Of a DNA stretch of 64,000 nt, positions 24,823 to 33,421 are shown piece by piece. The translations under genes and the position numbers were made by a program. The notes under the pieces are model-generated. The model did not search any database. It saw nothing but the letters and a program-made list of their open reading frames with translations, and was not told the DNA's origin. The stretch is taken from NCBI GenBank assembly GCA_046734415.1, contig JBKPRD010000059.1:1-64000 (forward strand), read 5' to 3'. Source of the DNA: DATBLE01 sp046734415 (GTDB lineage: Bacteria; Actinomycetota; Thermoleophilia; Gaiellales; Gaiellaceae). The first letter of the stretch is position 1, and every line of letters starts with the position of its first letter.

Positions 24823-26041
24823 GGACGAGCAGAGCGGCGAGCAGCCCGACCATGACGAGGTCGCGCGCGAGCACGAGCCACGACGGCAGCGCGCTGAACA
24901 GCAGCACGAGATCCCAGTAACGGAAGGGGAACCAGAGCTGGGTGAGGACGAGCGCGAGCGCGAGGATCGCCCCCGCGACGCCGCCGCGCCGCCCGCGGAC
25001 GAGCGGAACGAGCGGGACGAGCCAGATCAGGAACTGCGGCGAGAACACCTTCCCGAAGACGATGAAGGCGCAGACGGTCGCGGCGAAGGCCCGCACGAGC
25101 CGGTCGCGCTCCATCGGCCCGCGCGCGAACCAGACCCAGACGGCCACGACGGCGGCGATCTGGAGGGCGGTCTGGAGCACGGCGATCGCGTCCGGCCCCC
25201 CGCCGGCGAGGTTCTGGGAGCCGTGGCTCGACTTCATCGTGATGCCGACGCCCGCGACCTGGTGCAGCACGAGCAGCACCCCGGCGCCGAGCGACTCGAT
25301 CTGGAGCGGCCGGTCGCTCTGGCGGGTGATGCTCTCCCAGAGTCCGTGCGGCGAAAGCGCGAGGAACGGGACGAAGCAGGCGACGACCACCGCGGCGAAC
25401 ACTGCGAGCGAGACCAGCGCCGCCCGTCGCCCGGAGCGTCGCCAGATCCAGATCCCGGCGACCGGGACGAGCACGACCGGATAGAGCTTCGCCGCGACGG
25501 CGAGGCCGAGGACGGCCGAGCCGAGCCGGTCGCGCCCGGCGAGCAGGGCCGCGAGGGCGCCGACGCTGAGTGCCGCAGGCCACAGGTCGAAGCGCGAGAG
25601 GACGACGGAGCCGAGCAGGAGCGGCGCGAGCGCGGTGAAGCCGAGCGCAAGGGCGAGCCGCACCGGGCCGGCGTCGAGGGCAAGGAGCGCCGCCAGCACG
25701 AACAGCACCGCGAGCCCGCCGCACACCAGCATCTCCGCCTCGAACCCGTCGCGGTAGCGGTCCAGGTCCCCGTCGGGCGAGCGAAGCAGCGACGGGATCG
25801 CGAAGACCGGCAGCGCGCCCGGCGGGTACTCGAGCGCGAAGTCGCGGTACGGCACCTTCCCGTTCGCGATCGCGTCGCCATAGTTCTGGTACACGGGCGT
25901 GTCGACGATCTGGTCGTGCCGGTAGAAGCCGCGGTGGAGAACGGCCCACGCCCCGCCGAACACCGCGAGCGCCAGCGCCGCCGCGATCACGGCGCGCCGC
26001 GGGTCAGCCGGCTGGGACCAGCTCGCGAGCCTGGTGCTCAT
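24791..26041 (-). CDS. GT-C membrane glycosyltransferase, GT87/DUF2029-like
   Basis: 416 residues with about ten hydrophobic segments. The first extracytoplasmic loop holds YGDAIANGKVPYRDFALEYPPG, the YxDY/EYPP pattern of GT87 polyprenyl-phosphate-mannose-dependent mannosyltransferases. FSPQFLIWLVPL near residue 335 is another family block. It would transfer a sugar from a polyprenyl carrier on the outside of the membrane. The start overlaps the preceding GT-C gene by 38 bp, and a GtrA protein is upstream, together suggesting a glycan-decoration set. Confidence 0.82.
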   Translation of the reverse strand: MSTRLASWSQPADPRRAVIAAALALAVFGGAWAVLHRGFYRHDQIVDTPVYQNYGDAIANGKVPYRDFALEYPPGALPVFAIPSLLRSPDGDLDRYRDGFEAEMLVCGGLAVLFVLAALLALDAGPVRLALALGFTALAPLLLGSVVLSRFDLWPAALSVGALAALLAGRDRLGSAVLGLAVAAKLYPVVLVPVAGIWIWRRSGRRAALVSLAVFAAVVVACFVPFLALSPHGLWESITRQSDRPLQIESLGAGVLLVLHQVAGVGITMKSSHGSQNLAGGGPDAIAVLQTALQIAAVVAVWVWFARGPMERDRLVRAFAATVCAFIVFGKVFSPQFLIWLVPLVPLVRGRRGGVAGAILALALVLTQLWFPFRYWDLVLLFSALPSWLVLARDLVMVGLLAALLVPIRARSAAAR

Positions 26042-27800
26042 CCGTCGAGAGGACCCGCGCCTCCGCGCGCCTCGGCTCCGCGGCCAGCACCGCGTACGCG
26101 ACGAAGCCGAAGAACCACGGGAGGTAGAGGTAGAACCAGTGGGTGAGGACGGCCTCGAACCCGATCAGCAGCGCGCCGGTGAAGGCGGCCAGCTGGAGCG
26201 GCGTCTTCCTCCGCGGGACGAAGACGAGCGCGACCGCGCCGGCGACCAGCGCGACCTCGAGCACCTGGTGGATCAGGGAAAGGTCGGGCAGACCGGCCGC
26301 GTGGTACTGGCCCCAGTCCCAGATCGAGAACGGGGACTGGCGATCGATCTGCGTCGGGATCGTCCGGTCCCAGAAGACGCGTGCCGCGTGGAGCGGGTTC
26401 GGCTCGAGCAGCAGCACCCAGAACGCCGCGACAGTGGCCAGCGCGAAGCCCGCTGCGAAGCGGAGCGCCGTCCCGCGGCTCCGGCGGAGGTCGGGGTAGG
26501 TCGCCCACATCGGGGCGACGATCAGCGTGGCGAACTTCGTCCAGCCCGCGAGCCCGGCAAAGAAGCCGCGCGCCCAGTGCGAGGTGGAGAGCAGGAACCC
26601 CCAGATCAGGAAGGCGGGCATGATCGCGTCGTTCGAGTTCGAGTTCGACGCGTACTGCGTGAACGGGTAGGCGGCCCAGGCGAAGGCGAGCGTCACCCCG
26701 AGCCTGGCGCCTCCGAACCGCCACCCCACGAGCCCCAGCCCGACCAGACAGAGCATGTCGAACACGATCGACGTGAAGTGCGCGGAGCGCAGCCTGTCCC
26801 ACTTGCCGCTCCAGCCGAAGAGCGCGTAGCCGGGGATGTAAGAGAGGTAGGAGATGGGACCGTACGTGTCGCCGTTCGGGTTCGCCGACTCGCAGCGCCC
26901 GTTCGTCTGGATCCGGTCGCGGATCTCGCCGTTGCGGTCGGCCGGGCCGCACGGCTTTCGGTCGTCCTCGACCGGAAAGTGGCCGTACGGTGACTGCCCG
27001 TGGACGATCCGGTCGGCGCCGATCGGGCCCGCGTAGCCGACGTCGATCACGTTCGAGGCCCGGATGTTGAGCCCGATCTTGAACCCGCCGAGGAAGACCG
27101 TCGCCGCCGCCAGCAGCCAGACGGGCCAGAGCGGGCGCGACGTCGGCGGCGGGCGGTCGCGGACGCCGATCCAGATCGTGCGCGCGAGCAGGTAGGCGAG
27201 TCCCGGGTAGACGAGCGAAGAGCTGGCAAAGACATGCCCGTGGTTGAAGTACCAGAGGGAGACGGAGAACGAGAGCAGCGCGAGCAGATCGAGGTTCCGG
27301 AGGCTGAGCGGCCGCCGCCAGTCGCCGAGGCCGATCAGGAACGCGGCGCAGAGGCCAAGCCAGACGGGCAGGCCGTTGATCTTCTTGCCGCCGAACGCCC
27401 CCCGGCCGCCGCGGGCCATCAACCACGCGACCTGCGGCCCCGTCCACGCCTCCGTGACGATCGCGCTCAGGTCGTCGACCCGGCCTCCCGCGATCTGCCC
27501 CGCCTTCCCCGACCAGACCTTGGCGTCCCAGTCGTGGTAAGTCGAGTCGTAGGTCGCCTGCTTGATCAGGCTCGACTTCGGATACCTGCTCAGCCAGTGC
27601 TTCACCTTCGGCACGGCCATGAACGCCAGCAGCGCCTGCTGCTCGGTCAGCACCGGCTTCGGAGCAGCAGGCGCATACGGGGCCTCGACCAGACGTCCGC
27701 GCTCGTCGTAGACCGGCCCGCGGGGCTGCGCGGCGTGCGCATGGGCCGCGGCAGCGAGCGCGACGACGACGAGCGCAGCGGCTGCGGCGATGCGCACCAC
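26004..27800 (-). CDS. Membrane glycosyltransferase-like protein with N-terminal PepSY-like domain
   Basis: 598 residues from GTG at 27800. A signal peptide (residues 2-22, ending AHAHAAQ) leads to an extracytoplasmic domain of ~100 residues (TEQQALLAFMAVPKVKHWL, TYHDWDAKVWSG) that resembles PepSY/YcdF-like secreted folds. Ten or more membrane helices follow, with loop residues IVHGQSPYGHF and GPISYLSYIPGYALFGWSG typical of GT-C enzymes. It overlaps the GT87-like gene by 38 bp and begins two bases from the gtrA stop. The substrate is unknown. Confidence 0.75.
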   Translation of the reverse strand: MVRIAAAAALVVVALAAAAHAHAAQPRGPVYDERGRLVEAPYAPAAPKPVLTEQQALLAFMAVPKVKHWLSRYPKSSLIKQATYDSTYHDWDAKVWSGKAGQIAGGRVDDLSAIVTEAWTGPQVAWLMARGGRGAFGGKKINGLPVWLGLCAAFLIGLGDWRRPLSLRNLDLLALLSFSVSLWYFNHGHVFASSSLVYPGLAYLLARTIWIGVRDRPPPTSRPLWPVWLLAAATVFLGGFKIGLNIRASNVIDVGYAGPIGADRIVHGQSPYGHFPVEDDRKPCGPADRNGEIRDRIQTNGRCESANPNGDTYGPISYLSYIPGYALFGWSGKWDRLRSAHFTSIVFDMLCLVGLGLVGWRFGGARLGVTLAFAWAAYPFTQYASNSNSNDAIMPAFLIWGFLLSTSHWARGFFAGLAGWTKFATLIVAPMWATYPDLRRSRGTALRFAAGFALATVAAFWVLLLEPNPLHAARVFWDRTIPTQIDRQSPFSIWDWGQYHAAGLPDLSLIHQVLEVALVAGAVALVFVPRRKTPLQLAAFTGALLIGFEAVLTHWFYLYLPWFFGFVAYAVLAAEPRRAEARVLSTDEHQARELVPAG

Positions 27801-27802
27801 GG

Positions 27803-28240
27803 CTACCGCCGGAACGACCAGAGCTTGTTCGCGCTGAAGCTGAAGGGCATCACCAGGATGACCGCGATCGCCTGCCCGACGATCTTCCCCGCGCCGAGGG
27901 CGACGAGACCGCGCAGGATCAGGAGGTTCAGCGCGAGCGCCATGACCGAGACCGCGAGGAAGCGCATCCCCTGGTAGTACACGTGGCCCCGGCGGTGCCG
28001 AAACGTCCACTGCCGGTTCCAGAAGTAGTTGTTCGAGACGGCGACGACGAACGAGCAGACCGCCGCAGGCAGGTAGTGCAGGCCGACGACGTCGAGCAGC
28101 ACGACGTAGACGACGAGGTTGACGACGTAGCCGCTCGCCCCGACGACCGAGAACTTGAACAGCTCGATCCAGTTCTGCGGGCGGCGCAGCGCACGGCCGG
28201 CGCGCGCGACCGCGATGCCCGCTGCCGTCGGTCGCGCCAC
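27803..28240 (-). CDS. GtrA family membrane protein
   Basis: 145 residues with four membrane helices and the family features FKFSVVGASGYVVNLVVY, SNNYFWNRQWTFRHRR and the C-terminal SANKLWSFRR. GtrA proteins are thought to flip polyprenyl-linked glucose or arabinose so that GT-C enzymes can use it outside the membrane. Two such membrane enzymes follow immediately downstream, giving a coherent flip-and-transfer unit. The pathway sugar is not known. Confidence 0.9.
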   Translation of the reverse strand: MARPTAAGIAVARAGRALRRPQNWIELFKFSVVGASGYVVNLVVYVVLLDVVGLHYLPAAVCSFVVAVSNNYFWNRQWTFRHRRGHVYYQGMRFLAVSVMALALNLLILRGLVALGAGKIVGQAIAVILVMPFSFSANKLWSFRR

Positions 28241-28250
28241 GCAGCGAGCG

Positions 28251-28268
28251 TAGCGGAACGTCCCGCTA
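28251..28268. terminator. Short stem-loop at the acylphosphatase stop codon
   Basis: A perfect 6-bp stem TAGCGG/CCGCTA with a 6-nt loop covers the acyP stop codon. There is no T-run, so a terminator role is only possible; gtrA begins 11 bp further on the same strand. Confidence 0.3.
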
Positions 28269-28541
28269 GCCGATCACGAAGCCCTGCTCGCCCGTCGCCT
28301 CCAGCGGCTCGACCTGGATCGCGTCGACTCGGGCGCCGCGCGGGCCATGCCGGAACCAGTCGACTAGCAGGTCGATTCGCTCGGGAGGACCTTCCAGCTC
28401 CGCCTCGACCGTTCCGTCCGGGTTGTTCCTGACCCAGCCCGCGACCTCGAGCGATCGCGCCCTCGCGCGGGCAGTGGCGCGGAAGCCGACGGCCTGGACG
28501 AAGCCGCGGACGACGACGCGGACGCGTCGCCGGTCAGCCAC
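28266..28541 (-). CDS. acyP: Acylphosphatase
   Basis: 91 residues, the usual length. The phosphate-binding loop GFVQAVGFRATAR contains the catalytic arginine, and GWVRNNPDGTVE contains the catalytic asparagine. The enzyme hydrolyses acyl phosphates such as acetyl phosphate or 1,3-bisphosphoglycerate in the cytoplasm. The second position of the common VQGVxFR loop is Ala in place of Gly. It overlaps the pcm end by 8 bp. Confidence 0.93.
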   Translation of the reverse strand: MADRRRVRVVVRGFVQAVGFRATARARARSLEVAGWVRNNPDGTVEAELEGPPERIDLLVDWFRHGPRGARVDAIQVEPLEATGEQGFVIG

Positions 28542-29187
28542 GCTCGAAGCCCTCGGCGCCGACGAGCGGCACGAACCGACACGGCACCGAACGCAGCACC
28601 GCCGGACCCTCAGGGCTGCGAACGACGAGCTGCAGCTCCTGGCCGCGCCGGCCGCCGATCGGGATCGCTATGCGGCCTCCGGGCTCGAGCTGGTCGTAGA
28701 GAGAGGGCGGCACCTCGGGCGCGGCGGCCGCGACCGCGATCGCTCCGAACGGGGCGTGCTCGGGCAGCCCGAGCGTGCCGTCGCCGACGTGGACCTGTAC
28801 GCGCTCGTAGCCGGCAGCGGCCAGGGCCGCGCGGGCGGCCTCGGCGAGCACCGGCAGCCGCTCGATCGTGTGAACGTCCGCCGCGAGCTCTGCGAGCACC
28901 GCCGCCTGATAGCCCGAGCCGGTGCCGACGTCCAGCACGCGTTCGTCGCCGCGCAGCGCCAACACCTCGCAGATCCGGGCGACCATGTAGGGCTGCGAGA
29001 TCGTCTGCCCTTCGGCGATCGGGAGCGCGGCGTCCTCGTACGCGCGGCGGCGGTGCTCCGCCGGCACGAAGACCTCGCGCGGGACGCGCTCCATCGCCGC
29101 GAGCACCCGCTCGTCCGCGATGTCCCGGCCACGCAGCTGCTGGTCGACCATGCGCCGGCGCGCGGCAGCGAAGTCGTCAGACGACAC
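28534..29187 (-). CDS. pcm: Protein-L-isoaspartate O-methyltransferase
   Basis: 217 residues from GTG at 29187. The SAM-binding motif is VLDVGTGSGYQAAVL and the substrate region PIAEGQTISQPYMVARI is diagnostic of PCMT. It repairs isoaspartyl damage in proteins by methyl esterification. The gene overlaps the upstream phosphodiesterase gene by 11 bp and acyP by 8 bp, so the three are probably co-transcribed. Confidence 0.94.
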   Translation of the reverse strand: MSSDDFAAARRRMVDQQLRGRDIADERVLAAMERVPREVFVPAEHRRRAYEDAALPIAEGQTISQPYMVARICEVLALRGDERVLDVGTGSGYQAAVLAELAADVHTIERLPVLAEAARAALAAAGYERVQVHVGDGTLGLPEHAPFGAIAVAAAAPEVPPSLYDQLEPGGRIAIPIGGRRGQELQLVVRSPEGPAVLRSVPCRFVPLVGAEGFERG

Positions 29188-30526
29188 CGGATGCCACCGC
29201 GAACCGGGCGACGACCCCGGGCGCGATCTCCGTGATGCTCCCGGGCGGGCTCTCGAGCCCGACGGTGAGCATCGGCACCTCGGAGTCCCCGGCGCAGAGC
29301 GACCCGTGGCTGCCGCCACCCGCGTGATGGCGGCCGCCGAGGTCCGTGAACTCCCAGCCCTCGGACGCGGAGACGAGCACGTCCCCCGCGTTCGGATTGG
29401 CGAGCGCCGCCCACGCGCGGGCGAGCGCGTCCGGGTGGTCGAGCACGGCGGGATCGCCGTCGCTCCGAAAGGCGCCGTTCTCGGGACGGAAGCGCAGCTC
29501 CTCACGGTCGCGCCGCGCGACCGCGTCCGCGCCTTCGCGGAAGAGCACGACCTCCGCCGCCTCGTGCCCGTCGAGGCGCTCGGCGAGCGCGCGCACGTCC
29601 TCGCGGCAGCGGGGGAGGCGGTACACCTGGGCGGCGCGGTTCGAGGCGCAGACGGCGACGTCGGCGCGCAGCTCGCGGCCGCGGAAGACTCGGAGGTCGC
29701 CGTAGGCGGCCTCGAGCGGCGCCGCCGAGTGCACCTGGGTCTGGCCGTGGTCCGAGCAGAGGACGAGGTCGTAGCGGTCGAGGAACTCGTCGAGCCCGCC
29801 CGCCGCCTCGAGCAGGGCGGCGACGGCGCGGTCGGCGTCGCCGAGCTTCTCGGCGGCGCCCTCGGGCCCGAGCGCATGGGACGCGTAGTCGTAGTCGGAG
29901 AGGTAGTAGACGAGGAAGTCGAAGCCGTCGCGCGTGACGAGCCACCGGCCGACCGCCGCTGCGTAGGCGTCGATCGAACCCGCTCCGCGCTTCCGGACGG
30001 CGAGCGGCGCGCCCGTCTCGTCCGACTCGAACAGGTTGTAGAAGAAGAACCGCTCGGGGCCGAGCGCGCGCCGCGTCACCCCCGGGAGCACCGTCCGGTG
30101 CTCCGTGCGCCCGCGGTAGCACGTGAAGTTGATCGCCGCTGTGACGAAGCCGGCATCGTGTAGTGCCTCGAAGACGGTCGTCGCGTCCGGCGCGAGGTGA
30201 CGGCCGTTCATGTTGAAGATGGTGTCCAGGATCGAGCGGCGTGTGCCGGCGACGACGACGGCGCCGAGTGACGACCCGTACTCGACCAGTCGGCGCTCGC
30301 TGCGGTCGTACCAGACGAGGTGGGGGATCCGGTGGACGTCCGGATGCGCGCCGGTCGCGATCGAGGAGGCGCAGACGGGCGTCAGCGAAGGGAAGGTCGA
30401 GAGTGCGCGGCGGTACGTGCCTTCGCGCGCGAGAGCGGCCAGGGCTGGTGCATCACCGCTCTCGACGGCGCGTTCGAAGACGGCCGGGGTCAGCCCGTCG
30501 ATCACGATCAGAACGAGCTTCTTCAT
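29177..30526 (-). CDS. Alkaline phosphatase superfamily protein (type I phosphodiesterase/nucleotide pyrophosphatase)
   Basis: 449 residues without a signal peptide. Metal and nucleophile sites of the superfamily are visible: VIDGLTPAVF at the N-terminus, the nucleophile in FPSLTPVCASSIATGAHP, then SDYDYASHALG, LCSDHGQTQ and HHAGGGSHGS. These proteins hydrolyse phosphodiesters or pyrophosphates with two zinc ions. The lack of a secretion signal suggests cytoplasmic action. Substrate unknown. It is 7 bp downstream of a small membrane protein gene on the same strand. Confidence 0.85.
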   Translation of the reverse strand: MKKLVLIVIDGLTPAVFERAVESGDAPALAALAREGTYRRALSTFPSLTPVCASSIATGAHPDVHRIPHLVWYDRSERRLVEYGSSLGAVVVAGTRRSILDTIFNMNGRHLAPDATTVFEALHDAGFVTAAINFTCYRGRTEHRTVLPGVTRRALGPERFFFYNLFESDETGAPLAVRKRGAGSIDAYAAAVGRWLVTRDGFDFLVYYLSDYDYASHALGPEGAAEKLGDADRAVAALLEAAGGLDEFLDRYDLVLCSDHGQTQVHSAAPLEAAYGDLRVFRGRELRADVAVCASNRAAQVYRLPRCREDVRALAERLDGHEAAEVVLFREGADAVARRDREELRFRPENGAFRSDGDPAVLDHPDALARAWAALANPNAGDVLVSASEGWEFTDLGGRHHAGGGSHGSLCAGDSEVPMLTVGLESPPGSITEIAPGVVARFAVASGVV

Positions 30527-30533
30527 CCGGACG

Positions 30534-30959
30534 TCAGTCCTTGGCGAGGATGCGGAGCCCTGCGTAGCGACGGTCGCCGCGGCGCCGCATCCGGTGCGCG
30601 AGCAGCGGCGCGAAGACAGCCTCGGCGTAGCCGAGGGCGGGCACGAACGCGAGCGCGGCGACGAGCAGCCCGGCGAGCACGACGATCACCGCGATCCCGA
30701 ACCGGGTGCCGCCGGCACGGAGGGCGCCGGCCACGACGGGGACAGCCGAGAGCGAGCCGAGGAACCCGCCCAGCGCGCCGCCGATCACCTCGCCCCAGTC
30801 CCCGACGAGGAATCCGATCCCGATCCCCGCGGCGACGCCGAGCGCGGCCGCGATCGCGGCGACGGTCGCCGGCTTCCCCTGCGGCACGAGCGCGCCGAGG
30901 ACGATGCCCGCGGCTACGGCGAGGCCGGTCGCGACGCCGATCCAGTACCAGGCCCCCAT
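30534..30959 (-). CDS. Hypothetical glycine/alanine-rich membrane protein
   Basis: 141 residues with about four hydrophobic segments (roughly 5-25, 33-53, 57-80 and 87-110) rich in Gly, Ala and Val, and a basic C-terminal tail (HRMRRRGDRRYAGLRIL). The glycine-zipper-like segment GEVIGGALGGFLGSLS suggests tight helix packing. I do not recognise a family. It heads the phosphodiesterase-pcm-acyP group and is divergent from the thioredoxin-like gene across 85 bp. Confidence 0.65.
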   Translation of the reverse strand: MGAWYWIGVATGLAVAAGIVLGALVPQGKPATVAAIAAALGVAAGIGIGFLVGDWGEVIGGALGGFLGSLSAVPVVAGALRAGGTRFGIAVIVVLAGLLVAALAFVPALGYAEAVFAPLLAHRMRRRGDRRYAGLRILAKD

Positions 30960-31044
30960 CCCCGCGGCCAGTCTAGCCCGACCTTGACGTTCTCCTTACA
31001 GGATCCCCGTTTCGCGTCGAGGGGCGGCCGGGTAGAAACGAGTC

Positions 31045-31347
31045 ATGAGCGCCGAGACCCCGCTGCTCGCGTTCTTCACCGAGTCCAGGTCCGGACCGGC
31101 CAGGCGGATGGAGAGCCTGCTCGCACATCTGGCCCGGAAGGAGCGTGGACGGCTCCGCGTCACGCGTGTGGACGTCGGCAAGCGCCCCGAGCTCGCCACC
31201 CGCCTCAACGTCGACACCGTCCCGACGCTGCTCCTGATCAAGGACAACCGCGTCGTCGGACGCCTCGTCGGGCGCGTCAGCGCGCCGCGGATCGAGCGAA
31301 TGCTCGAGCAGCATCTCGAGCCTGCCGAAGCGGCCGCGCAGCTCTAG
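31045..31347 (+). CDS. Thioredoxin-fold protein lacking the CxxC active site
   Basis: 100 residues matching the thioredoxin core: a first strand (LLAFFTES), the active-site position, LRVTRVDVGKRPELATRLNVDTVPTL with the cis-proline, and IERMLEQHL. The redox motif reads SGPA (residues 16-19 of SRSGPARRM) in place of CGPC, so both cysteines are missing and thiol-disulfide exchange is not possible at that site. Perhaps a binding or regulatory version. It ends on a CTAG shared with the stop codon of the convergent E2 gene. Confidence 0.8.
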   Translation: MSAETPLLAFFTESRSGPARRMESLLAHLARKERGRLRVTRVDVGKRPELATRLNVDTVPTLLLIKDNRVVGRLVGRVSAPRIERMLEQHLEPAEAAAQL

Positions 31348-32450
31348 GACAGGGCGCTCGGATTCTCGATGCGGTGGATCACCGCCAGCCCGAACTCGCT
31401 CGCCCGCGCGCCGTCGATCACGCGATGGTCGAACGTGATTGCGATCGTCCCGGTCTGCAGGACCACGACCTCGCCGTCCCGGACGACCGGGCGCGGGCCG
31501 ATCCGTCCGATCCCCATGATCGCGACCTCCGGGTAGTTGACGATCGGCGTGTGGAAGAGCCCGCCGAGCTTGCCGGCGCTCGTCACCGTGAAGGTCGAGC
31601 CGCGCAGCTCCTCGGGCGCGAGCGTGCCGGCGCGGGCGCCGTCGGCGAGCCTGGACACGTCGGCGGCGAGCTCGTCGATCGACCGGGAGTCGCAGCCCCG
31701 GACGACGGGAACCACGAGCCCCTGCTCGGTCTGCACCGCGACGCCGAGATCGTACCGGTCGAGGTAGACGATCTCGTCGCGCTCGAGGCGGGCGTTCAGC
31801 TCGGGGTACTCCTCGAGGGAGAGCGCGCACGCCTTCAGCGCCGTCGGGACGAGCAGCTTCAGGTCGAGCTGCTCGAAGTCGCACTCCTCGACCCACGTCA
31901 CCGGCGGCACCTCGCGGTGCGCGCGGGACATGTGCTCGGCGATCAGGCGGCGGACGCCGCGCAGCTTCTCGCGTCGTCCCTCCTGGACGGTGTCAGGGGA
32001 ATGCCCCCGGACGTCGGCCTCCGTGACTTGGCCGTTCGGGCCGGTGCCGGTAACCATTTCGAGGTCGACGCCGAGCTCCCGGGCGATTCGGCGGACGAGC
32101 GGCGTCGCGCGCGCGCGGCCGGAGGGGACCTGACTGGGGACTGTCCCCAGGTTGGGCGTCTCGGACGATGCGGCCGCCTCCGGAAGAGACCCGCTCGTGG
32201 CGGCGCCGTCAGGCGAGTCGCCGATGACCACGAGCACCGTCCCGACCGGGACGACCTCCCCCTCGGCGACCAGGATCCGCGCGACCTTGCCGGCCGCAGG
32301 CGAGGGGATCTCGACCGTCGTCTTGTCGGTCTGGATCTCGACGAGCGGGTCGTCCTCGGCGATCTCCTGGCCCTCGCTGACGAGCCACCGCGCGACCTCG
32401 CCCTCGGTCAGGCCCTCGCCGAGGTCCGGGAGCTTGAACTCGTACGCCAT
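31344..32450 (-). CDS. Dihydrolipoamide acyltransferase, E2 of a 2-oxoacid dehydrogenase
   Basis: 368 residues from ATG at 32450, overlapping the E1 beta stop as TGATG. One lipoyl domain with the modified lysine K43 (EIQTDKTTVEIPS), a linker, a peripheral subunit-binding domain (about 112-148, ATPLVRRIARELGVDL), and a catalytic acyltransferase domain ending with the HRVIDG site at 342-347. With E1 alpha and beta subunits it forms the core of a branched-chain 2-oxoacid or pyruvate dehydrogenase. No E3 gene is in the window. The linker contains a 17-bp palindrome. Confidence 0.93.
   Translation of the reverse strand: MAYEFKLPDLGEGLTEGEVARWLVSEGQEIAEDDPLVEIQTDKTTVEIPSPAAGKVARILVAEGEVVPVGTVLVVIGDSPDGAATSGSLPEAAASSETPNLGTVPSQVPSGRARATPLVRRIARELGVDLEMVTGTGPNGQVTEADVRGHSPDTVQEGRREKLRGVRRLIAEHMSRAHREVPPVTWVEECDFEQLDLKLLVPTALKACALSLEEYPELNARLERDEIVYLDRYDLGVAVQTEQGLVVPVVRGCDSRSIDELAADVSRLADGARAGTLAPEELRGSTFTVTSAGKLGGLFHTPIVNYPEVAIMGIGRIGPRPVVRDGEVVVLQTGTIAITFDHRVIDGARASEFGLAVIHRIENPSALS
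32134..32150. repeat. 17-bp perfect palindrome inside the E2 linker codons
   Basis: CTGGGGACTGTCCCCAG is a perfect inverted repeat around one central base. It encodes part of the flexible linker of E2 (LGTVPSQ). Its GGGAC/GTCCC core matches the stronger hairpin at 4977-5001, suggesting a dispersed repeat family. Confidence 0.55.
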
Positions 32451-33421
32451 CAGAATTGTTCGAGCAGCCGGCGGCCGGCGGCGGCGACGCGCTCGGCCGA
32501 GGGCATGTACGCGTCCTCGATCTGCCAGTAGGGATACGGAACGTCGAAGCCGGTCACCCGCAGCACCGGGCCCCGGAGGTCGAGGATCGCCTTCTCGGCG
32601 ACGACGGCGGCGAGCTCTGCCCCGAACCCCGCGACCCGCGGGGCCTCCTGGACGATCACCACCCGCCCCGTTTTCGCAACCGACCAGAGCAGCGTCTCCT
32701 CGTCGAGCGGCTTCAGGGTGCGCACGTCCAGCACCTCCACCGACGCGTCGAGCAGGTCGGCCGCGGCATCGGCGACCGGCACCATCGCGCCGTAGGCCAC
32801 GATCGTCAGGTCGGCCCCCTCCCGCACGACCCGCATCCGGCCGAGAGGAACGACGTGCTCGCCCTCCGGCACCTCGCCGCGCGCGGTGCGGTAGACCAGT
32901 TTCGGCTCGAACACGACGACCGGGTCCGGGTCGCGGATGGCCGCCGCGAGCAGGCCCTTCGCGTCGGCAGGGGTCGACGGGATGGCGACCTTCACGCCCG
33001 GGGTGTGCACGTAGTAGGCCTCGGGCGAGTCGTCGTGCAGCTCGGGTGCGCGCACGCCTCCCCCGTAGGGCATCCGGACGACCAGCGGGAACTCCATCCC
33101 GCCGCGCGTCCGCCAGCGGTAACGACCCACGTGGTTGATCAGCTGGTCGAGGCACGGGTAGCTGAAGGCGTCGTACTGCATCTCGCAGACCGGCCGCCAG
33201 CCGGCCATGCAGAGGCCGACTGCGGTGCCGAGGATCCCCGCCTCGGCGAGGGGCGTGTCGACGCAGCGGTCGGGTCCGAAGCGATCGCGCAGTCCTGCCG
33301 ACGCGCGGAAGACGCCGCCCGCCCGCCCGACGTCCTCGCCCATCACGAGCACGGACTCGTCGCGCTCCATCTCGGTGTGGAGCGCATCGTTGACCGCCTC
33401 CACGAGCGTCAGCTCAGCCAA
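32450..33421 (-). CDS. 2-oxoacid dehydrogenase E1 component, beta subunit
   Basis: 323 residues from TTG at 33421, a start that gives the standard N-terminus (LAELTLVEAVNDALHTEMERD) and overlaps the E1 alpha stop by 8 bp; a longer frame to 33463 would only add residues encoded inside E1 alpha. Family blocks: VMGEDVGRAGGVFRAS, DTPLAEAGILGTAVG, YDAFSYPCLDQLINHVGRYRWR and VVRMPYGGG. It binds thiamine diphosphate with the alpha subunit and passes acyl groups to E2. Overall resemblance is to branched-chain (BkdB-type) enzymes. Confidence 0.92.
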   Translation of the reverse strand: MAELTLVEAVNDALHTEMERDESVLVMGEDVGRAGGVFRASAGLRDRFGPDRCVDTPLAEAGILGTAVGLCMAGWRPVCEMQYDAFSYPCLDQLINHVGRYRWRTRGGMEFPLVVRMPYGGGVRAPELHDDSPEAYYVHTPGVKVAIPSTPADAKGLLAAAIRDPDPVVVFEPKLVYRTARGEVPEGEHVVPLGRMRVVREGADLTIVAYGAMVPVADAAADLLDASVEVLDVRTLKPLDEETLLWSVAKTGRVVIVQEAPRVAGFGAELAAVVAEKAILDLRGPVLRVTGFDVPYPYWQIEDAYMPSAERVAAAGRRLLEQF

